From Nostoc sp. CHAB 5824 (lineage in GTDB: Bacteria; Cyanobacteriota; Cyanobacteriia; Cyanobacteriales; Nostocaceae), in the NCBI RefSeq assembly GCF_020829665.1, contig NZ_JAIVFT010000010.1, positions 1 to 64,000 on the forward strand: DNA of 64,000 bases, written 5' to 3'. The notes below the pieces were generated by a model that ran no database searches, was not told the DNA's origin, and saw only the letters and a list, made by a program, of their open reading frames with translations. Position numbers and translations under genes: made by a program. Shown piece by piece: positions 50,999-60,535 of the stretch; positions within the stretch are counted from its first letter, which is position 1; each line of letters opens with the position of its first letter.

Positions 50999-51661
50999 AT
51001 GACAACTCAAACACTGGGACTCGAACAAAACCTCTATGACTATTTACTGTCAGTCTCTTTGCGAGAACCGGAAATCTTAACCCAATTGAGGCAAGAAACA
51101 GCCCAGTATCCAATAGGGAGGATGCAGATTGCGCCCGAACAGGGGCAGTTTTTAGCATTGCTGGTACAGTTACTAGGAGCTAAGAAAACTTTGGAAGTTG
51201 GGGTATTTACAGGTTATAGTTCCCTAGTGGTGGCATTGGCGTTACCAAGCGACGGTAAAGTAGTAGCCTGTGATGTGAGTGAAGAATTTACAACGATCGC
51301 TCGGCGCTATTGGCAGCAAGCAGGTGTGGCGGACAAAATTCAGCTGCACATTGCCCCAGCTTTGGAGACTTTGGAGTGGCTACTGGCAACAGGAGAGACA
51401 GAAACCTTTGATTTTGCTTTCATCGATGCAGATAAGAGCAACTATGATGGCTATTATGAGCGATCGCTACAATTAGTGCGTCCGGGAGGACTAATTGCCA
51501 TCGATAATGTCCTCTGGTCAGGTAGGGTTGCCGACCCCCAAGTGCAAGATAATAGAACTAAAAAGATTCGTGCCTTTAATCAAAAGCTGCATCAAGACCA
51601 GCGAGTTAGTCTTAGTTTAGTAGCGATCGCAGATGGTTTGACTCTGGCACTGAAAAAGTAA
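50999..51661 (+). CDS. SAM-dependent O-methyltransferase (CCoAOMT-like)
   Basis: A 220-residue class I methyltransferase of the O-methyltransferase_3 family. QIAPEQGQFLALLVQLLGAK is followed by LEVGVFTGYSSLVVALALP (SAM loop, near 66), VVACDVSEEF (acidic end of strand 2), FDFAFIDADKSNYDGYYERS (metal-binding D-A-D) and PGGLIAIDNVLWSGRV. It probably methylates a catechol-type hydroxyl with a divalent metal; substrate unknown. ATG 50999, with AGAGGA about 12 nt upstream, gives the normal family length. An upstream start at 50915 would add 28 unrelated residues. Confidence 0.92.
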   Translation: MTTQTLGLEQNLYDYLLSVSLREPEILTQLRQETAQYPIGRMQIAPEQGQFLALLVQLLGAKKTLEVGVFTGYSSLVVALALPSDGKVVACDVSEEFTTIARRYWQQAGVADKIQLHIAPALETLEWLLATGETETFDFAFIDADKSNYDGYYERSLQLVRPGGLIAIDNVLWSGRVADPQVQDNRTKKIRAFNQKLHQDQRVSLSLVAIADGLTLALKK

Positions 51662-51956
51662 TGTCTTTGAATCCCAGTGTCCCGTTTACAAAAAATAGCG
51701 GTTCCATAAGTTACTTTCATCCGTCACTCTTGGCAAGAAGACGATTTGTAGCGGCTGACTTTTCCCACTAAAATCCCCTTTTACTACTCTGAAGTGTCAC
51801 ACTAATAATTTTCTTTATTTGAAAATTAATTATCGCGGACAAAACTGGAAACGGACATATTTATTTTTCCTTTTTAAGGATTTATTTGGTTGTATATTAT
51901 TACTAGACCAAAGTGGATAAATGCTACTAACTGTTTAACCTTTAATATTAATATCC

Positions 51957-53369
51957 GTGGAAGATATTCTGCAAGCAGTAGAAAAAATTCTGCAAGACAA
52001 GCCTCTTGCTTCGATTCAATGGTTTGTGCTATCTCAATCGTGGTTGGGCAAAACTTACGATGAAATGGCAGAGGCATCAGGCTACCGCAACAATTACATC
52101 AAGGAAGTTGGCTCTGAGTTGTGGCAAGACCTTTCCGTTGCACTTGGAAAAAAAATAACGAAAAAAAATCTACATTTAGCCTTGGAGAAATACCTGCAAG
52201 ACGAGATAGGCGATCGGGAGAATCAAAGCCAGCAAAAGTTGGGTGAAGAATCTAGCTTAGAAATGGTTTCTCCAGACTTATTTTCAGGAAACAAGATAGA
52301 ATTTCCTAGCGGCCCTGTACCACTGGGTTCTCCTCTTTACATCAATCGCCCTCCTCTGGAAGAACTTGTTTGTAACGAGATTTTACACTCTGGTTGCTTA
52401 ATCCGAATCAAAGCACCTAGAAAAACGGGAAAAAGTTCACTGCTGAACCGGATGATTGCTTATGCTAAAGAGCAAGGTTATCAAATTGCCTATTTGGATT
52501 TTCAAGAAGCTGACCAAGACGTTTTTGCTTCTCTTGATAAATTTTTGCGTTGGTTTTGTGTCAATGTCAGTAGGCAGTTAAATCTCCTTCCATGTCTAGA
52601 TGATTTTTGGGATACGGAAATGGGCAGCAAGGTAAGCTGCAAAATCTATTTTGAAGCATATCTACTGCAATACATTGATCAAAGCCCTGTACTTTTGGCT
52701 TTGAATGAAGTCCATCGAGTTTTTGAACATCCCAATATTGCCCAAGACTTTCTGCCAATGCTGCGGTTTTGGCACGAACAAGCAAAGCAGGATCAAATCT
52801 GGCAAAAACTACGAATGGTGGTAGTTCACACCACAGAAATTTATATTCCGCTCAAGCTCAACCAATCGCCTTTCAATGTAGGGATAACAATTACGCTGCC
52901 ACCGTTTACCCTCAATCAGATACAGAATTTAGCATTATCTTATGGACTACATTGGGTAGCAGACTCCGAAGGGGCAAAACGCCTTGTACCCCTACAGGCA
53001 ATGGTAGGAGGACATCCCTATTTAGTTAGCCTTGCACTTTATCATCTATGTCAGGAAGAAACGACATTAGAGGTGTTACTAGAAACGGCATCTACACCAG
53101 TGGGAATTTACAGTCAGCATTTACGAGAACTGTTAAGCTTGCTCCAAAAAGAACCAGAATTAATGTCAGCTATGCAAAAGGTAATTGCAACAGATGAAAA
53201 AGTGGAGCTAGACGCGATCGCTGCTTACAAGCTTGAAAGTATGGGTTTGGTTCAACTAAACGGCAATCAAGCTCACACAATGTGTGAGTTATATCGCCTT
53301 TATTTTAGCCAACAGCTTGGAAAGCAAAATATTACTAATGGTTCTGGTAAACTGTTGATAGATAAATAA
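51957..53369 (+). CDS. AAA-like ATPase with vMAP-type N-terminal domain
   Basis: A 470-residue protein starting with GTG at 51957. Residues 1-85 (LSQSWLGKTYDEMAEASGY, NYIKEVGSELWQDLSVALG) match the N-terminal helical domain of vWA-MoxR-associated proteins (vMAP). From about 115 comes an AAA-like ATPase: GPVPLGSPLYINRPPLEELV, Walker A KAPRKTGKSSLLNRM near 160 and a Walker B-like VLLALNEVHRVF near 245, where the usual DE is NE. A winged-helix-like end follows. Such proteins are predicted signal-transducing ATPases in bacterial conflict and stress systems. No effector is fused here. Followed 227 bp later by a second AAA-like gene. Confidence 0.82.
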   Translation: MEDILQAVEKILQDKPLASIQWFVLSQSWLGKTYDEMAEASGYRNNYIKEVGSELWQDLSVALGKKITKKNLHLALEKYLQDEIGDRENQSQQKLGEESSLEMVSPDLFSGNKIEFPSGPVPLGSPLYINRPPLEELVCNEILHSGCLIRIKAPRKTGKSSLLNRMIAYAKEQGYQIAYLDFQEADQDVFASLDKFLRWFCVNVSRQLNLLPCLDDFWDTEMGSKVSCKIYFEAYLLQYIDQSPVLLALNEVHRVFEHPNIAQDFLPMLRFWHEQAKQDQIWQKLRMVVVHTTEIYIPLKLNQSPFNVGITITLPPFTLNQIQNLALSYGLHWVADSEGAKRLVPLQAMVGGHPYLVSLALYHLCQEETTLEVLLETASTPVGIYSQHLRELLSLLQKEPELMSAMQKVIATDEKVELDAIAAYKLESMGLVQLNGNQAHTMCELYRLYFSQQLGKQNITNGSGKLLIDK

Positions 53370-53595
53370 TTAAAATCCTTGTTTTCGTTCTTAATATGAA
53401 TTTTATCAATTGTCCTAAGTAAAACGGCTGAAATAATTCACGCTATGTCATTGCGTATAGAACGTAGTGGAATGAAGCAATCGCACGGGTTATATCGATT
53501 TTGCATTCTGTTACATAGCTAGGTTTATTTTCACCGACTTACTTAATACGAATTCATTTATTAAAAACGAGAACGAATTTAAAATTTTCAATCAA

Positions 53596-55158
53596 ATGAA
53601 CAATTATCGATACCAAGTTGGTGGAACTCTCACAAGTGACGCTCCTAGCTATGCTGAACGTAGAGCGGATGTGGAACTTTACGAAGCCTTGAAGCAGGGT
53701 GAATTTTGCTACATCCTGAGCAGTAGGCAAATGGGCAAATCCTCTCTCATGGTAAAAACAAAGCATCGCTTCCAGCAAGAAGGCTTTAGATGTGCCACCG
53801 TTGATATGACTAATATTGGTTGTGAAAATATAGCTCCAGAGCAGTGGTATAAGGGAGTGCTAGGTGATTTATGGTTGGGTTTTAAACTGTTAGGAAAAGT
53901 AAATTTAAAAACCTGGTGGCAAGAACAAAATGATATTTCTTTGGTTCAGAAACTCAGTCGGTTTATTTCGGAAATTCTGTTAGCTCAGTTTCCTAACGAA
54001 AGATTATTTATTTTTGTTGATGAAATTGATAGTATTCTCAGCCTCGATTTCTCTGTTGATGACTTTTTTAGCTTGATTCGCTTCTGTTATAACCAACGAG
54101 CAATTGATCCAGAGTATCATCGGATTACATTTGCAATTTTTGGTGTTGCGACACCTTCAGACTTAATTCGATGTCGAAATAATACTACCCCGTTTAATAT
54201 TGGTAAAGCCATCCAAGTAAATGGTTTTACATTTGAAGAAGCTCAACCACTATCTTTAGGACTGAATATTAAAGAGAATCATCCGCAGAAGGTTTTGAAA
54301 GAAGTATTAGCTTGGACAGAAGGGCAACCATTTCTTACTCAAAAGCTGTGTCGGCTACTTGTCAGTTTATCTCAAAATGATGTGGGTAGAAAGCTAAAAA
54401 TTCCCCCTGGCACAGAAGAATTTTGGATAGAAAATGTGGTGCGATCGCACATCATCGAAAAATGGGAATCACAAGATGAACCGGAGCATTTACGGACAAT
54501 TAGCAATCGTATCCTCGGAAACGAACAATCTGCCGCTAGATTGCTGGGAATTTATCAACAAATTCTCCAAGGAGCAGAAGTACCAGCCGACGATAGTCGA
54601 GAACAGGTAGAACTGTTGCTGTCTGGTTTGGTAATCAAAAAGCAAGGTTTTCTCCAAATCAAAAACCGAATTTATCAAGAAGTTTTCAATTTAGAATGGG
54701 TTGGAAAAAAATTAGCTTACTTGCGCCCCTACTATGAAACCTTCAATGCATGGATAGCCTCAAAGGAAAAGGATGAATCTCGCTTATTGCGCGGACAAGC
54801 CTTGATTGATGCTCAAACTTGGGCAAATGGCAAAAGCTTGAGCAACTTAGATTATCGATTTTTAGCTGCTAGTGAAGAATTAGATCGGCGAGAAATGCAG
54901 CACGCATTAGAAGCCGAACGCGCCAAAGAAATTGAAGCACGGCTTGCAGAACAACAAAAAAGGCTGATTCAACAAAAGAAAGCTGCCACAATAGTGACAC
55001 TTTTGCTCGTGGGTATGACAATTAAGTTGGTGATTTCTATAGTGTGGGGAGTGTCGCTTTTACAAAAGATTGATGTTTTAGAATCAGAGTTAAAATGTAC
55101 TCAGATAAAACATCAAGGCAAAGTAATAACTGCAAATTCTCGGTTAAGTAAATGTTGA
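53596..55158 (+). CDS. AAA-like ATPase with coiled coil and C-terminal membrane segment
   Basis: A 520-residue protein. YQVGGTLTSDAPSYAERRAD leads into Walker A SSRQMGKSSLM near 43 and Walker B LFIFVDEIDSIL near 140. A helical region follows to about 400 (winged-helix-like LGLNIKENHPQKVLKEVLAW). EELDRREMQHALEAERAKEI starts a coiled coil of about 40 residues, and one membrane segment (TIVTLLLVGMTIKLVISIVW) lies near 475-495. Relatives often continue into WD40 repeats; here the protein stops shortly after the membrane segment. It is likely a membrane-tethered sensor ATPase. ATG 53596. Confidence 0.85.
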   Translation: MNNYRYQVGGTLTSDAPSYAERRADVELYEALKQGEFCYILSSRQMGKSSLMVKTKHRFQQEGFRCATVDMTNIGCENIAPEQWYKGVLGDLWLGFKLLGKVNLKTWWQEQNDISLVQKLSRFISEILLAQFPNERLFIFVDEIDSILSLDFSVDDFFSLIRFCYNQRAIDPEYHRITFAIFGVATPSDLIRCRNNTTPFNIGKAIQVNGFTFEEAQPLSLGLNIKENHPQKVLKEVLAWTEGQPFLTQKLCRLLVSLSQNDVGRKLKIPPGTEEFWIENVVRSHIIEKWESQDEPEHLRTISNRILGNEQSAARLLGIYQQILQGAEVPADDSREQVELLLSGLVIKKQGFLQIKNRIYQEVFNLEWVGKKLAYLRPYYETFNAWIASKEKDESRLLRGQALIDAQTWANGKSLSNLDYRFLAASEELDRREMQHALEAERAKEIEARLAEQQKRLIQQKKAATIVTLLLVGMTIKLVISIVWGVSLLQKIDVLESELKCTQIKHQGKVITANSRLSKC

Positions 55159-55364
55159 CTTAATTTTAAATTTTGCAGTATTAATGAAATTTATATTATT
55201 GGAATAATAATCTCTATCTGTAGATAGATGAAAACATTTTTTAAGCAATTAAATACTTTTATGTAGTACTACAAATATATTTCTTTCAATAAAGTAATTA
55301 CCCAATCTCAGTAGACCGAAGACTTAATGTCAGGTTGACTGCAAATAAATAACTTGTAAAAACA

Positions 55365-56597
55365 ATGCAAAATAAAAGATTGTCGAAGACTCCCTCATCC
55401 ATCAATACCAATTACCAAGCAGCAGAACAAAACCCTCAATTGGCGTATAGACAGTTTGGTAGCCAAATTCAAAAAGCATCAGTTGCACCTGTGACACAAA
55501 GTACAAAAGAGGATGTTGCCTTTGCAGAACAAAAGATGGAGGCAAGTGAGCTAGAATTACAAGCCAAATATGGCAAGATTACGCCAGAGAGGCAGGCACG
55601 GCTGACTGTGCTGCAAGCCAAGATGGATGGATTATTGAATTCTCGACTGGAACACGCAACTCAATTTGGTCATAACATTGTCAATATTCCATTAAGAAGA
55701 CCGGATACTGAGTTGACTAATGTAGTGCAACTAAATACCAATGTACTACAGAGGGTGATTATTCCACAAGAAAAACGTGACGTACCGAAGTTATTACATT
55801 TTATTTGGTCAGGTCGAAAGATCAGTTCACAGGCACAAGAAAATATAAAAACTTGGGCAAAAATCGCAAAGGAAAAGGGGTGGGATATAAATGTTTGGAC
55901 CGACGCTGTAGATTCAAACTGGGAATTTCAAACACGATACTTTGTGTTTCCATCTAACTCGATCAAGTTAAGAAACATTAATGAAGACATAATCGATGAA
56001 AGATTATGGGATACATATAAGGGACTCATAAGAGGTGAAAAAAAGAAGAATTATCCAGCAGCTTCCGATTTAGCTAGATATTCTATATTACAAAAGTATG
56101 GTGGAATCTATGTTGATGTAGACATAGCGCCTGGCAATGTGCCTCTAGAGTCGACTCCGCTACAGCGGCCGGAATTACCTTTGCTGGGGCCGGAAGTTCG
56201 AGACAAAGCCTCAGTGCGGCAAGAACTGGAAATGGATAGTAAGGAGGAGGTAACATTAGATCATATTAACGTTGCCGCATCCCGAAGAATAGCAAAAGGG
56301 CTTCATAATAACAATCTTATAGTGAGTCGGGCGAACACGCAGGCGATGGAAAAAGTGATTCTGAAAGTCTTGGAAAACATAAACAAAGTAGGGGGAGCGC
56401 GACTTTTACTTGATAGCCCATCGGATGCAGCGTTGATAACAGGACCGATAGCGGTTAAAGAAGGTTTACTTAAATATTTAGAGGATTTGAATCCGGAAAT
56501 GGATAGAGGATTTCTATTAGAAACTTTAAATAATGAACTTATACATAACTGGGAATTGGAATGGATAACACAGGAAAGTGAAACTCAAGAACATTAG
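55365..56597 (+). CDS. TcdA/TcdB-type (DXD) glycosyltransferase, putative toxin or effector
   Basis: A 410-residue protein. The C-terminal two thirds resemble the glycosyltransferase domain of clostridial large toxins: VPKLLHFIWSGRKIS (nucleotide-sugar site, near 143), AASDLARYSILQKYGG and the DXD motif in IYVDVDIAPG (near 250). The first 115 residues are Gln/Ala/Lys-rich and disordered, with MEASELELQAKYGK, KITPERQARLTVLQAKM and FGHNIVNIPL; the last recalls the GHdFsrI-type segment near the start of extracellular contractile injection system (eCIS) cargo proteins. No signal peptide. It would transfer a sugar to a target protein or small GTPase. It follows two AAA-like ATPases. Toxin role is inferred. 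Confidence 0.7.
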   Translation: MQNKRLSKTPSSINTNYQAAEQNPQLAYRQFGSQIQKASVAPVTQSTKEDVAFAEQKMEASELELQAKYGKITPERQARLTVLQAKMDGLLNSRLEHATQFGHNIVNIPLRRPDTELTNVVQLNTNVLQRVIIPQEKRDVPKLLHFIWSGRKISSQAQENIKTWAKIAKEKGWDINVWTDAVDSNWEFQTRYFVFPSNSIKLRNINEDIIDERLWDTYKGLIRGEKKKNYPAASDLARYSILQKYGGIYVDVDIAPGNVPLESTPLQRPELPLLGPEVRDKASVRQELEMDSKEEVTLDHINVAASRRIAKGLHNNNLIVSRANTQAMEKVILKVLENINKVGGARLLLDSPSDAALITGPIAVKEGLLKYLEDLNPEMDRGFLLETLNNELIHNWELEWITQESETQEH

Positions 56598-56835
56598 ACC
56601 TATTGCAAAAATAATTCATGGTAAAATGGTCGCCACTTCGCGCACCGCCGCCTTCCCTGTGCCAATATCCGCTAAGTGAAAGCATCGCTGTGAAACTTGG
56701 GCTAAGAGAAGTTTTGTCAAGACAATTGCGATCGCTAACAGAAACGCAGTCTTGCCAAAGCAGCCGATGATGTGAGTTAAAATCCTGATATCTTCATAAC
56801 TACTCACGCAGACAGCCCCCGAAAAAGCGATCGCT

Positions 56836-58995
56836 ATGCTTCAGTACCCCAATCTCGAACAAGCGCTAAAATATCACTTCGGTTACGACAGATTCCGCCC
56901 TGGACAACGGCAAATTATCGAAGATGCGCTGCAAAATCGAGATTTATTGATTGTCATGCCTACAGGCGGGGGAAAATCTCTGTGCTTTCAGTTACCTGCA
57001 TTGATCAAAAAAGGTTTAACGGTGGTGGTGTCGCCATTAATCGCTTTGATGCAAGACCAAGTGGAAGGATTGCGAAATAATAACATTGCTGCCACATTTC
57101 TAAATAGTAGTTTGAATGCGTATAAGGTGCGATCGCGGGAAGAAGCCATTCTCAGTGGTAAAGTTAGATTACTTTACGTCGCCCCAGAACGTCTGTTGAG
57201 TGAAAGATTTCTCCCGTTTCTCGATTTAGTCAAGGAAAAAATTGGGATTGCGGCTTTTGCCATTGACGAAGCCCACTGCGTCTCTGAATGGGGACACGAC
57301 TTCCGCCCAGAATACCGTCAGATGAAATCTCTGCGGAAACGCTATCCTGATGTTCCTACCCTTGCCCTCACCGCCACAGCAACCGATCGCGTCCGTGCTG
57401 ATATTATCCAACAACTAGGGCTAAAGCAACCCAGTATCCATATTGCTAGCTTTAACCGCCAAAATCTTTACTACGAAGTTCGTTCTAAAACCAAGTCTGC
57501 GTATGCTGAATTATTAGAACTCGTCCGGGAAACTGAGGGTTCAGCAATTATTTATTGTCTAACGCGCAAAAAAGTTGATGAACTCACCTTTAAACTGCAA
57601 AATGATAAAATTTCCGCCTTGTCTTATCATGCCGGTTTAAGTGATGAAGAACGTAGCAGCAATCAAACTCGATTTATTCGAGATGATGTGCGCGTCATGG
57701 TGGCAACAATTGCCTTTGGTATGGGAATTAATAAGCCAGATGTGCGGTTAGTAATTCATTTTGATTTACCGCGTAATTTGGAAAGTTATTATCAAGAATC
57801 AGGTAGGGCGGGAAGGGATAGTGAACCCTCACGTTGCACACTTTTTTTTAGTTTCAGTGATATTAAAACCATTGAATGGAGTATTAACCAAAAAACCGAC
57901 CCCCAAGAACAGTTGATTGCTAAACAACAACTGCGTCAGGTAATTGACTATGCTGAAGGTACTGTTTGCCGACGGACAATTCAGCTAGGTTATTTTGGTG
58001 AACGTTTTCCAGGGAATTGCGGTAACTGCGATAATTGCCGTCATCCCAAACCAATGCAAGACTGGACAATTGAAGCCATGAAGTTTTTATCTTGTGTGGC
58101 GCGTTGTAAAGAAAGATTTGGAATGCTGCATATTATTGATGTGTTGCGGGGTGCAAAAAGCCAGAAAATCGCCCAAAACGAACACGATCAACTTTCTACA
58201 TACGGGATTGGTAAAGATAAGAGTGTTGATGAGTGGCGGATGCTGGGGCGATCGCTTTTACATCAAGGGTTGCTAGAACAGACTAGCGATGGTTACTCAG
58301 TTCTGAAACTCAACGCCCACAGTTGGGAAGTGATGCGGCGACAGCGTACAGTTTCCCTTGTTGTTCCTGTAGCACAGAAGGTTACTTGGGAAGAAGGGAG
58401 TGAGAAGGCTGTTGAAGCAGAGATATTAATGCAGAGGTTGCGATCGCTCCGTAAACAACTTGCTGATGAACAATCTGTACCACCTTACGTTGTCTTTCAG
58501 GATTCTACCTTAAAATTGATGGCACAGGTACAACCTACAACACTAACGGAATTTGGAAAACTTTCGGGCGTAGGCAGTCACAAACTTTCCCAATATGGCG
58601 ATAAATTCCTCGCAGAAATTCGCGCCTACCGCCAAGAAAAAGGTTTGATAGATCCGCCCCAAGTTAGTTTTACCCCCTCTGTTAGCTTACCTTCTGACAC
58701 AGAAATATTCACATTACAATTACATAAACAAGGTTTGAGTGTTAATGAAATTGCTCAAAAACGCAACATTCGCCCTACAACAATTATTCGCCATCTAACA
58801 GATTTAATCGAGAAAAATCAGCCTGTAGATTTAAATCAGTTAGTATCTCTGGAACATCAACGGAAAATTTGGCAAGTTTTAGAAGTGCTTGGTGATATCT
58901 CTTTAACGCCAATTCGAGAACAACTAGGTGAAAGTTACAGTTTTGATGAAATTCGCTTAGTACGGGGTAAGTGGCGGCGCGAAAATCGCAAGTAA
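56836..58995 (+). CDS. recQ: ATP-dependent DNA helicase RecQ
   Basis: A 719-residue RecQ. The helicase core has FRPGQRQIIEDAL, PTGGGKSLCFQLPAL (Walker A), AIDEAHCVSEWGHDFRPEY (DEAH box and aromatic loop), TATATDRVRADI and YYQESGRAGRD. A zinc-binding RQC region follows (CRRTIQLGYFGE, CGNCDNCRHP), then an HRDC-like part (LTEFGKLSGVGSHKLSQYGD) and a helix-turn-helix tail (LHKQGLSVNEIAQKRNIRPTTI). It unwinds DNA 3'-5' in recombination and fork repair. The ATG at 56836 sits inside a HIP1 context. It follows the toxin-like gene by 240 bp. Confidence 0.96.
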   Translation: MLQYPNLEQALKYHFGYDRFRPGQRQIIEDALQNRDLLIVMPTGGGKSLCFQLPALIKKGLTVVVSPLIALMQDQVEGLRNNNIAATFLNSSLNAYKVRSREEAILSGKVRLLYVAPERLLSERFLPFLDLVKEKIGIAAFAIDEAHCVSEWGHDFRPEYRQMKSLRKRYPDVPTLALTATATDRVRADIIQQLGLKQPSIHIASFNRQNLYYEVRSKTKSAYAELLELVRETEGSAIIYCLTRKKVDELTFKLQNDKISALSYHAGLSDEERSSNQTRFIRDDVRVMVATIAFGMGINKPDVRLVIHFDLPRNLESYYQESGRAGRDSEPSRCTLFFSFSDIKTIEWSINQKTDPQEQLIAKQQLRQVIDYAEGTVCRRTIQLGYFGERFPGNCGNCDNCRHPKPMQDWTIEAMKFLSCVARCKERFGMLHIIDVLRGAKSQKIAQNEHDQLSTYGIGKDKSVDEWRMLGRSLLHQGLLEQTSDGYSVLKLNAHSWEVMRRQRTVSLVVPVAQKVTWEEGSEKAVEAEILMQRLRSLRKQLADEQSVPPYVVFQDSTLKLMAQVQPTTLTEFGKLSGVGSHKLSQYGDKFLAEIRAYRQEKGLIDPPQVSFTPSVSLPSDTEIFTLQLHKQGLSVNEIAQKRNIRPTTIIRHLTDLIEKNQPVDLNQLVSLEHQRKIWQVLEVLGDISLTPIREQLGESYSFDEIRLVRGKWRRENRK

Positions 58996-59096
58996 TAATT
59001 TACTTAGAACGAGTAATATAAATCAAAAAAATCATTGTTTTGTTATGAATGACAATAAAAAAAATGAATGTGATAGAGAAATAAAAATTCTCAAAT

Positions 59097-59594
59097 ATGC
59101 CAAAATCAATGCATTGCTTTAACTTTATATATTCGCTTTTTTGTGTTTCGCTTATTGCATTTGGAGTCCAGTTAATATCTGCACCAGAAAAGATTACAAC
59201 TTTTTCCTGTGAACGAACACCAAAACACATCAATTGTCAGTTGACTAATCGAGATTGGTGGGAGTCCTATGTAAGAATCTATTCTGAATTAGATTTGTGG
59301 ATGGGCGTAGAAGTTAAGGCAATTAATGATGATGGAGAGAAACAATATTATGTCAGCCCTGTTATTAAGGATGGGAAAGACTATCGTATTTCTAACTCCT
59401 CGTCCTGGCAATCATCAGCACAAAAGCTTGCTGACAAAATTAATACCTTTCTAAACGATTCTCAACAGAAATTTCTGACACTCACTCAAGACAACTCTAA
59501 CCCTCTCATACTGGTTGGCTGGTTTTGCGTTTTATTTGGTGCATTTTGTTTAAGTCTTACTATTTACTCATATATTTATTTTTTGAAATACTAG
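59097..59594 (+). CDS. Hypothetical protein with two membrane segments
   Basis: A 165-residue protein. A hydrophobic segment at residues 8-28 (IYSLFCVSLIAFGVQLISAP) precedes about 95 residues of soluble domain (TNRDWWESYVRIYSELDLWM, VSPVIKDGKDYRISNSSSW), and a second segment is at about 135-160 (LVGWFCVLFGAFCLSLTIYS). Small cyanobacterial and other bacterial hypotheticals share this layout. The soluble loop probably faces the periplasm. AT-rich. It may be cotranscribed with the Uma2 gene 60 bp downstream. Family unknown. Confidence 0.7.
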   Translation: MPKSMHCFNFIYSLFCVSLIAFGVQLISAPEKITTFSCERTPKHINCQLTNRDWWESYVRIYSELDLWMGVEVKAINDDGEKQYYVSPVIKDGKDYRISNSSSWQSSAQKLADKINTFLNDSQQKFLTLTQDNSNPLILVGWFCVLFGAFCLSLTIYSYIYFLKY

Positions 59595-59656
59595 ATAAGG
59601 AAGCTAAACTTAAATCTTATGATTAAAATACAAGGCAAGATTAAAGGAGTTAGCTG

Positions 59657-60229
59657 ATGAGTCAGATGCTTAATACAGGAGTACGCTGGACAATTCACGA
59701 CGTGGAACTCTTCGCAGAAAATGAAGGGACACGCTACGAGATAGTTGATGGAGAATTATTTATGACCAGGGCACCTCACTTTAAACATCAGCAAACTTGT
59801 GGCAGAATTTTCCAACAGCTTAACATTTGGTCAGATTCTACTGGTTTAGGAGAAGCTGTGATCAACCCTGGTGTTTTGTTTACAGAATCAGATAATGTGA
59901 TTCCTGATGTGGTTTGGGCTACTAAGGAAACCTTGGCGCTAACATTGGATGAAGCAGGACATTTAACTGGCGCACCAGATTTAGTAGTCGAAGTTTTGTC
60001 TGCTAGCCAGGAAGACCTAAGACGGGATAAGGAAGCTAAACTTAAACTTTATTCTTCTAGAGGAGTAAAAGAATATTGGATTGCTGATTGGCGATCACGT
60101 AAACTAGAGGTCTATCGACGCGAACAAAATCAACTTAAGTTGGTAGAAACCCTATTTAGTAGTGATAATATAATTTCTCCCCTATTGCCTGGTTTTAGCT
60201 GTACTGTAGACCAGTTTTTCCCTGTATAA
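59657..60229 (+). CDS. Uma2-family putative PD-(D/E)XK endonuclease
   Basis: A 190-residue protein of the Uma2 family. VELFAENEGTRYEIVDGELF is the typical N-terminal strand. The core has NVIPDVVWATKE, PDLVVEVLSASQEDLRRDKE and KLKLYSSRGVKEYWIADW, with PD, E and K-like positions of the nuclease fold. It is shorter than the other Uma2 protein (6860-7498), and the two share little outside these motifs. AAAGGAG precedes ATG 59657. Physiological role unknown. Confidence 0.9.
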   Translation: MSQMLNTGVRWTIHDVELFAENEGTRYEIVDGELFMTRAPHFKHQQTCGRIFQQLNIWSDSTGLGEAVINPGVLFTESDNVIPDVVWATKETLALTLDEAGHLTGAPDLVVEVLSASQEDLRRDKEAKLKLYSSRGVKEYWIADWRSRKLEVYRREQNQLKLVETLFSSDNIISPLLPGFSCTVDQFFPV

Positions 60230-60297
60230 ATATTTATTTTTGGTAGATATGCACACTCACTATTTTCTCAAACTTAAGATGTGTGTAACTTAGGGTG

Positions 60298-60349
60298 AGA
60301 TATCGCCTTGCACCAATAAATAAATTCTCTCCTCATCAAGGCGATATCT
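60298..60349. terminator. Perfect 13-bp inverted repeat between convergent genes
   Basis: AGATATCGCCTTG (60298-60310) pairs with CAAGGCGATATCT (60337-60349) around a 26-base loop, between the Uma2 gene and the small leftward gene. A probable bidirectional termination or repeat structure. Confidence 0.55.
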
Positions 60350-60367
60350 AAAGATCATTAGTTTACA

Positions 60368-60535
60368 TTAAGAAAAACTGGGCATTTCCGAGTTGGAATC
60401 TTGTAAGGTAAGAGCAGACGCTGAAGGTGCAGTGTTTTGGTTTTTGGCAGACAGAATTACAGATAGCAGCTTAGGTAGTGCTAGGCAGGCAACAGTATTT
60501 AACAGCGTCAGTAATATACCATCTATCAAACTCAT
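60368..60535 (-). CDS. Small membrane peptide, 55 residues (paralogue 1)
   Basis: A leftward frame of 55 codons plus stop. ATG 60535 is preceded by GGGAGAAG. It begins MSLIDGILLTLLNTVACLAL, then PKLLS, matching residue by residue the start of the gene at 60882-61127. The N-terminal 25 residues form one hydrophobic helix containing a Cys, and the polar tail of 30 residues is rich in Ser, Asn and Ala. Conservation between the two copies and good ribosome sites argue that both are real. Function unknown; possibly a small envelope or cell-signalling peptide. Confidence 0.7.
   Translation of the reverse strand: MSLIDGILLTLLNTVACLALPKLLSVILSAKNQNTAPSASALTLQDSNSEMPSFS

Noticed and set aside
56616..56807. 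63-codon leftward frame between the glycosyltransferase and recQ
   Set aside because: Hydrophobic stretch without ribosome site; could be a gene relic but nothing recognisable supports it.
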